Of a stretch of DNA of 64,000 bases, positions 61,578 to 64,000 are shown one piece after another. The stretch lies in the NCBI RefSeq assembly GCF_039851975.1, contig NZ_CP156660.1, positions 1,240,001-1,304,000 on the forward strand, in the 5' to 3' direction. The stretch comes from Desulfoscipio sp. XC116 (GTDB taxonomy: Bacteria > Bacillota > Desulfotomaculia > Desulfotomaculales > Desulfallaceae). Each line of letters opens with the position of its first letter. Within the stretch, counting starts at the first letter, position 1. Made by a program: the position numbers and the translations under genes. The notes beneath the pieces were generated by a model that saw only the letters and a list, made by a program, of their open reading frames with translations, searched no databases and was not told where the DNA came from.

Positions 61578-61660
61578 GCAGCTATCATAGCTTGAGGAAA
61601 GCCGGTGGCAAACTTGGAAATAATGCCAAGGCTTGATAAATTCCAATACTTTGCATTAGT

Positions 61661-61692
61661 CCCGATGTTCGGCTTTAGCTGAATGAATTCAC
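61661..61692. repeat. Dispersed repeat, partial copy 3
   Basis: CCCGATGTTCGGCTTTAGCT-GAAT-GAATTCAC: about 32 nt like the hairpin part of copies at 45276 and 63230. Confidence 0.65.
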
Positions 61693-61759
61693 CTTTGGGT
61701 ATAGATATTATTGTTAGCGAAAAAATATAAATAACAACTATAGTAAAAGGAAATCAACA

Positions 61760-63181
61760 ATGCTTGATAATAATAAAAGTAATGCTTGGCCGCATAAGAT
61801 ACTTCTTGCCGGCGCCTTGGGATATATAGGCTATAAGGGAGCCGTTTGGCTTGCCAGAAAGGCTGTCGACAGGGCTAACGATAGTTTAGTGCATAGAATA
61901 ATGATAGATCCATTTTCTGAAAATCTTTGGGAATTTGTTTCGGCAGCCCGTAAAACCGGACTGCAAAACATTGTCGAGACCAATTTAAGGGGCCAGTCGG
62001 GCCAAATAATCAGACGTCCTTTGGGAAGTCCTAAAAAGATACCCGATTTTGACGGTATTATGTTTAACTTTGCCCAGTTACATCGATTGCCCACTGATGA
62101 AGGAATGCCCATAGATACCAGGGTGACTATCGGACCCTGTGCCCGGAGACCTATGCAAATAGATATGCCCATCATGATTGCCGGGATGGCTTATGCTCTG
62201 TCACTGTCCGCCAAGACCAAAATAGCATTGGCTAAAGGGAGCAAAGCGGCCGGTACTGCCACTAATACCGGCGAAGGACCCTTTTTGCCGGGGGAAAGGA
62301 AAGCCGCGGGCAAGCTTATCATTCAATATAACAGAGGTAAGTGGAATAAATCCGCCGAGATTCTAAAACAGGCGGATATGATTGAAATCTATATTGGACA
62401 GGGAGCAACCGGAGGGGTTGGATATTACATTGACGATAAAGAAATCGACTGGAAAATAAGAAATATGATGGGCCTGGGATGGGGGGAAAAGGGGGTGGTT
62501 CATTCTGCTCTCCCCGGAATAAAAGAAAATAAAGATAAATTGAGGGACCTGGTAACGTACCTTAAAGAAATTACCCGGGGGGTGCCGGTTGGAGTAAAAA
62601 TGGCGGCAAGTAAGTACTTGGAAGAGGATCTTCGTATAGCCTGTGCATCCGGTGTGGATTTCTTGACACTTGACGGCAGCAATGCGGGTTCTAAAGGGAC
62701 AGCGCCAATACTGCAGGATGACTTTGGGCTGCCAACTTTATTCGCTGTGGTTAGAGCTGCTAATTTTCTTAAAAAGCACGAATTAAACAATAAAGTAAGT
62801 CTGATAGTCTCCGGCGGCTTGGTAACCCCGGGCGATTATCTTAAAGCTATTGCTCTAGGGGCGAATGCCGTATATATCGGCACTATTGCTTTATTTGCCA
62901 TGAGTCACACCCAGGTTTTAAAGCCGTTCCCCTGGGAACCGCCTCCGGAATTAATCTGGTACAGGGGAAAATATCAAAGTAAGTTAAATGTAGAAAAGGG
63001 TGCCAAAACCCTGGCTAATTATCTTATCTCCTGTAACAAAGAAATAAAAGATGCAGTGAAAGCCTTGGGTAAAAGTAATATTAGTGAGGTTGATAAAAGT
63101 GATTTATTCGCTCTGGATCATTTGACAGCGGAGGTTGCGGATATACCTTTAGGTTATAAGGAAATACGTTGGACAAATTAA
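61760..63181 (+). CDS. FMN-binding glutamate-synthase-like protein
   Basis: 473 residues. A short N-terminal hydrophobic stretch (KILLAGALGYIGYKGAVWLA), then the glutamate-synthase FMN barrel: MPIMIAGMAYALSL, ATNTGEGPFLPGE, QADMIEIYIGQGATGG and the glycine-rich VSGGLVTPGDYLKAIALGA. Like GltS-domain proteins of anaerobes that act without an amidotransferase; substrate unknown. No Fe-S cysteine set of the GltB type is visible. AAGGA precedes the ATG. It has its own unit after the activator terminator. Confidence 0.85.
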   Translation: MLDNNKSNAWPHKILLAGALGYIGYKGAVWLARKAVDRANDSLVHRIMIDPFSENLWEFVSAARKTGLQNIVETNLRGQSGQIIRRPLGSPKKIPDFDGIMFNFAQLHRLPTDEGMPIDTRVTIGPCARRPMQIDMPIMIAGMAYALSLSAKTKIALAKGSKAAGTATNTGEGPFLPGERKAAGKLIIQYNRGKWNKSAEILKQADMIEIYIGQGATGGVGYYIDDKEIDWKIRNMMGLGWGEKGVVHSALPGIKENKDKLRDLVTYLKEITRGVPVGVKMAASKYLEEDLRIACASGVDFLTLDGSNAGSKGTAPILQDDFGLPTLFAVVRAANFLKKHELNNKVSLIVSGGLVTPGDYLKAIALGANAVYIGTIALFAMSHTQVLKPFPWEPPPELIWYRGKYQSKLNVEKGAKTLANYLISCNKEIKDAVKALGKSNISEVDKSDLFALDHLTAEVADIPLGYKEIRWTN

Positions 63182-63193
63182 TCAAATTCCAAG

Positions 63194-63291
63194 ACTCTCA
63201 CTTCTATAAGTGGGAGTTTCTATTTTTACTTCAGGTGGGCAGAACCCCCATCTGAAGCCCCGATGTTCAGCCTTGGCTGAACGAGTTCACT
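63194..63291. repeat. Dispersed repeat, copy 2 (longest)
   Basis: Hairpin CTC-TCACTT-ctat-AAGTG-GGAG (63194-63217) followed by the shared tract and GTTCAGC-cttg-GCTGAAC hairpin, ending TTCACT. The arrangement of two small hairpins near an end resembles IS200/IS605 termini, but no tnpA or tnpB adjoins. Confidence 0.7.
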
Positions 63292-63545
63292 AGCGTTCTT
63301 AGAGAGGCTTTTCAATTTATAAGTATCCCTGAATTGTCCATTTATACGCGAAACGGCTTTTGTAAATTGGTGGATTGATGCTTTAAAGGGGGAGCTGCCG
63401 TTTTGACGTGTTTATCGTAGATCATACGGGCCGCTAAGCTTTATGCGGCTTAATTTTGACCACTCAAGGACGATTTGTGGCGAATTATGGATTCCAAGAA
63501 TACATATACTAAAGATTACAATTAAACTTAAAGGATGTGGCATAT
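63292..63545. other. Leader region of the last gene
   Basis: About 250 nt without recognised gene; AAAGGATG is 8 nt before the ATG at 63546. Confidence 0.4.
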
Positions 63546-64000
63546 ATGTATAATAAACCTCAGATTAATGTATTTTCTCCTAATACGAAGCAAGATAAGA
63601 TTCAGAAGGTTGCCGAGGTTTGTAACGAAGAGAATTTGGATTGGCGTCATTTACTGGACATAGGCGCTTCAAAATTGCTAAGTTCATTATTGGATGAAAA
63701 TGATCTGGAGGATCATATTAGATATTCCGCATGCCGCAATTATGCGGATGAGGCCGTTCAATACTTAAACGATAAAATAGGGAATGACAGACTTCGTTTT
63801 CGAGGCATTGTCTATCTGTTAAAGTCAATGTGCGGTACCATGTCTCAAGTAGGATATAATATTCCTTGTCATATAGAACCCGAGCTGCAGATTAATTTTT
63901 TTACTCCGGTAACGTCCTCTATAAGTCTGGAAGTTATTTCGCAATGCTGCCTGGAGAACGAGATAACAGCGCTTGAGCTGCTGGACGTCGGACTTTCTCT
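63546..64000 (+). CDS. Hypothetical protein, cut by the window end
   Basis: Open for 151 codons from ATG 63546 to the window edge with no stop, so it is a real but partial frame. The product is helical and hydrophilic with scattered Cys (VAEVCNEENLDW, YSACRNYADEAV, SQCCLENE); no domain recognised. Codon use resembles the neighbours. Confidence 0.65.
   Translation, partial: MYNKPQINVFSPNTKQDKIQKVAEVCNEENLDWRHLLDIGASKLLSSLLDENDLEDHIRYSACRNYADEAVQYLNDKIGNDRLRFRGIVYLLKSMCGTMSQVGYNIPCHIEPELQINFFTPVTSSISLEVISQCCLENEITALELLDVGLS

Noticed and set aside
61600-61640. Sigma-54 promoter before the glutamate-synthase-like gene
   Set aside because: TGGCAAAC is present but the GG to GC spacing is not 10 nt.

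Overview
The window looks like the chromosome of a spore-forming, anaerobic, cobalamin-using Firmicute of the Desulfotomaculum/Pelotomaculum (Peptococcaceae) type. The grounds are spoVT, a heterodisulfide-reductase-like Fe-S protein, a two-cluster ferredoxin, a B12 riboswitch in front of cobT, NtrC-type sigma-54 regulators, strong AGGAGG ribosome sites, and frequent GTG/TTG starts. The genus is an inference; no rRNA or other decisive marker is present.

Layout. 1-9.3 kb: Crp/Fnr regulator, small winged-helix-like protein, HdrD-like Fe-S protein, NadR-like kinase, OYE/FadH-type flavoprotein, AcuA acetyltransferase, and a sensor kinase/NtrC response-regulator pair. 9.3-11.3 kb: divergent TauE/SafE exporter plus DUF1634 partner behind a textbook sigma-54 promoter. 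11.4-17.1 kb: small orphans, CBS protein, DUF2148 protein, type 2 IPP isomerase, and riboswitch-controlled cobT. 17.5-34.2 kb: an accessory island ending at tRNA-Ala(CGC). 34.3-50.3 kb: housekeeping genes (class A beta-lactamase-like protein, murI, tRNA-Leu, a HicA-like toxin-antitoxin pair, Pit phosphate transporter with DUF47 partner, GGDEF/HD-GYP protein, spoVT, cyclase, zwf-gnd, aconitase). 50.3-64 kb: decayed manganese-catalase gene, short ferredoxin, SNF2 helicase, YigZ protein, DUF2520 protein, CoA-transferase with its own sigma-54 promoter and adjacent PAS-sigma-54 activator, FMN glutamate-synthase-like protein, and an unknown gene cut by the window end.

The island is the most interesting part. 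It holds a minus-strand operon: XRE regulator, OLD-family ATPase/TOPRIM nuclease with an added C-terminal zinc-ribbon tail (GajA-like), UvrD-type helicase (GajB-like), and a DUF4935 PIN ribonuclease with a C-terminal zinc ribbon. Next in line was a PD-(D/E)XK nuclease gene, now in pieces. An IS66 element with a perfect 8-bp target duplication (TAATGAAG) splits it at the catalytic motif, and an IS3 element lies between its middle part and a probable N-terminal piece. The IS66 transposase gene is itself split by a three-gene DUF6431/DDE/AAA+ transposon. This looks like an extended Gabija-like defence locus partly inactivated by nested transposition. A KilA-N protein and a recombinase lacking its catalytic domain sit between it and the tRNA.

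Two sigma-54 circuits can be read from the DNA: kinase/regulator to tauE (promoter 9581-9596, repeats upstream), and the PAS-AAA-Fis activator to the CoA-transferase (promoter 58137-58151, inverted repeats upstream). Both promoters have exact GG-N10-GC spacing.
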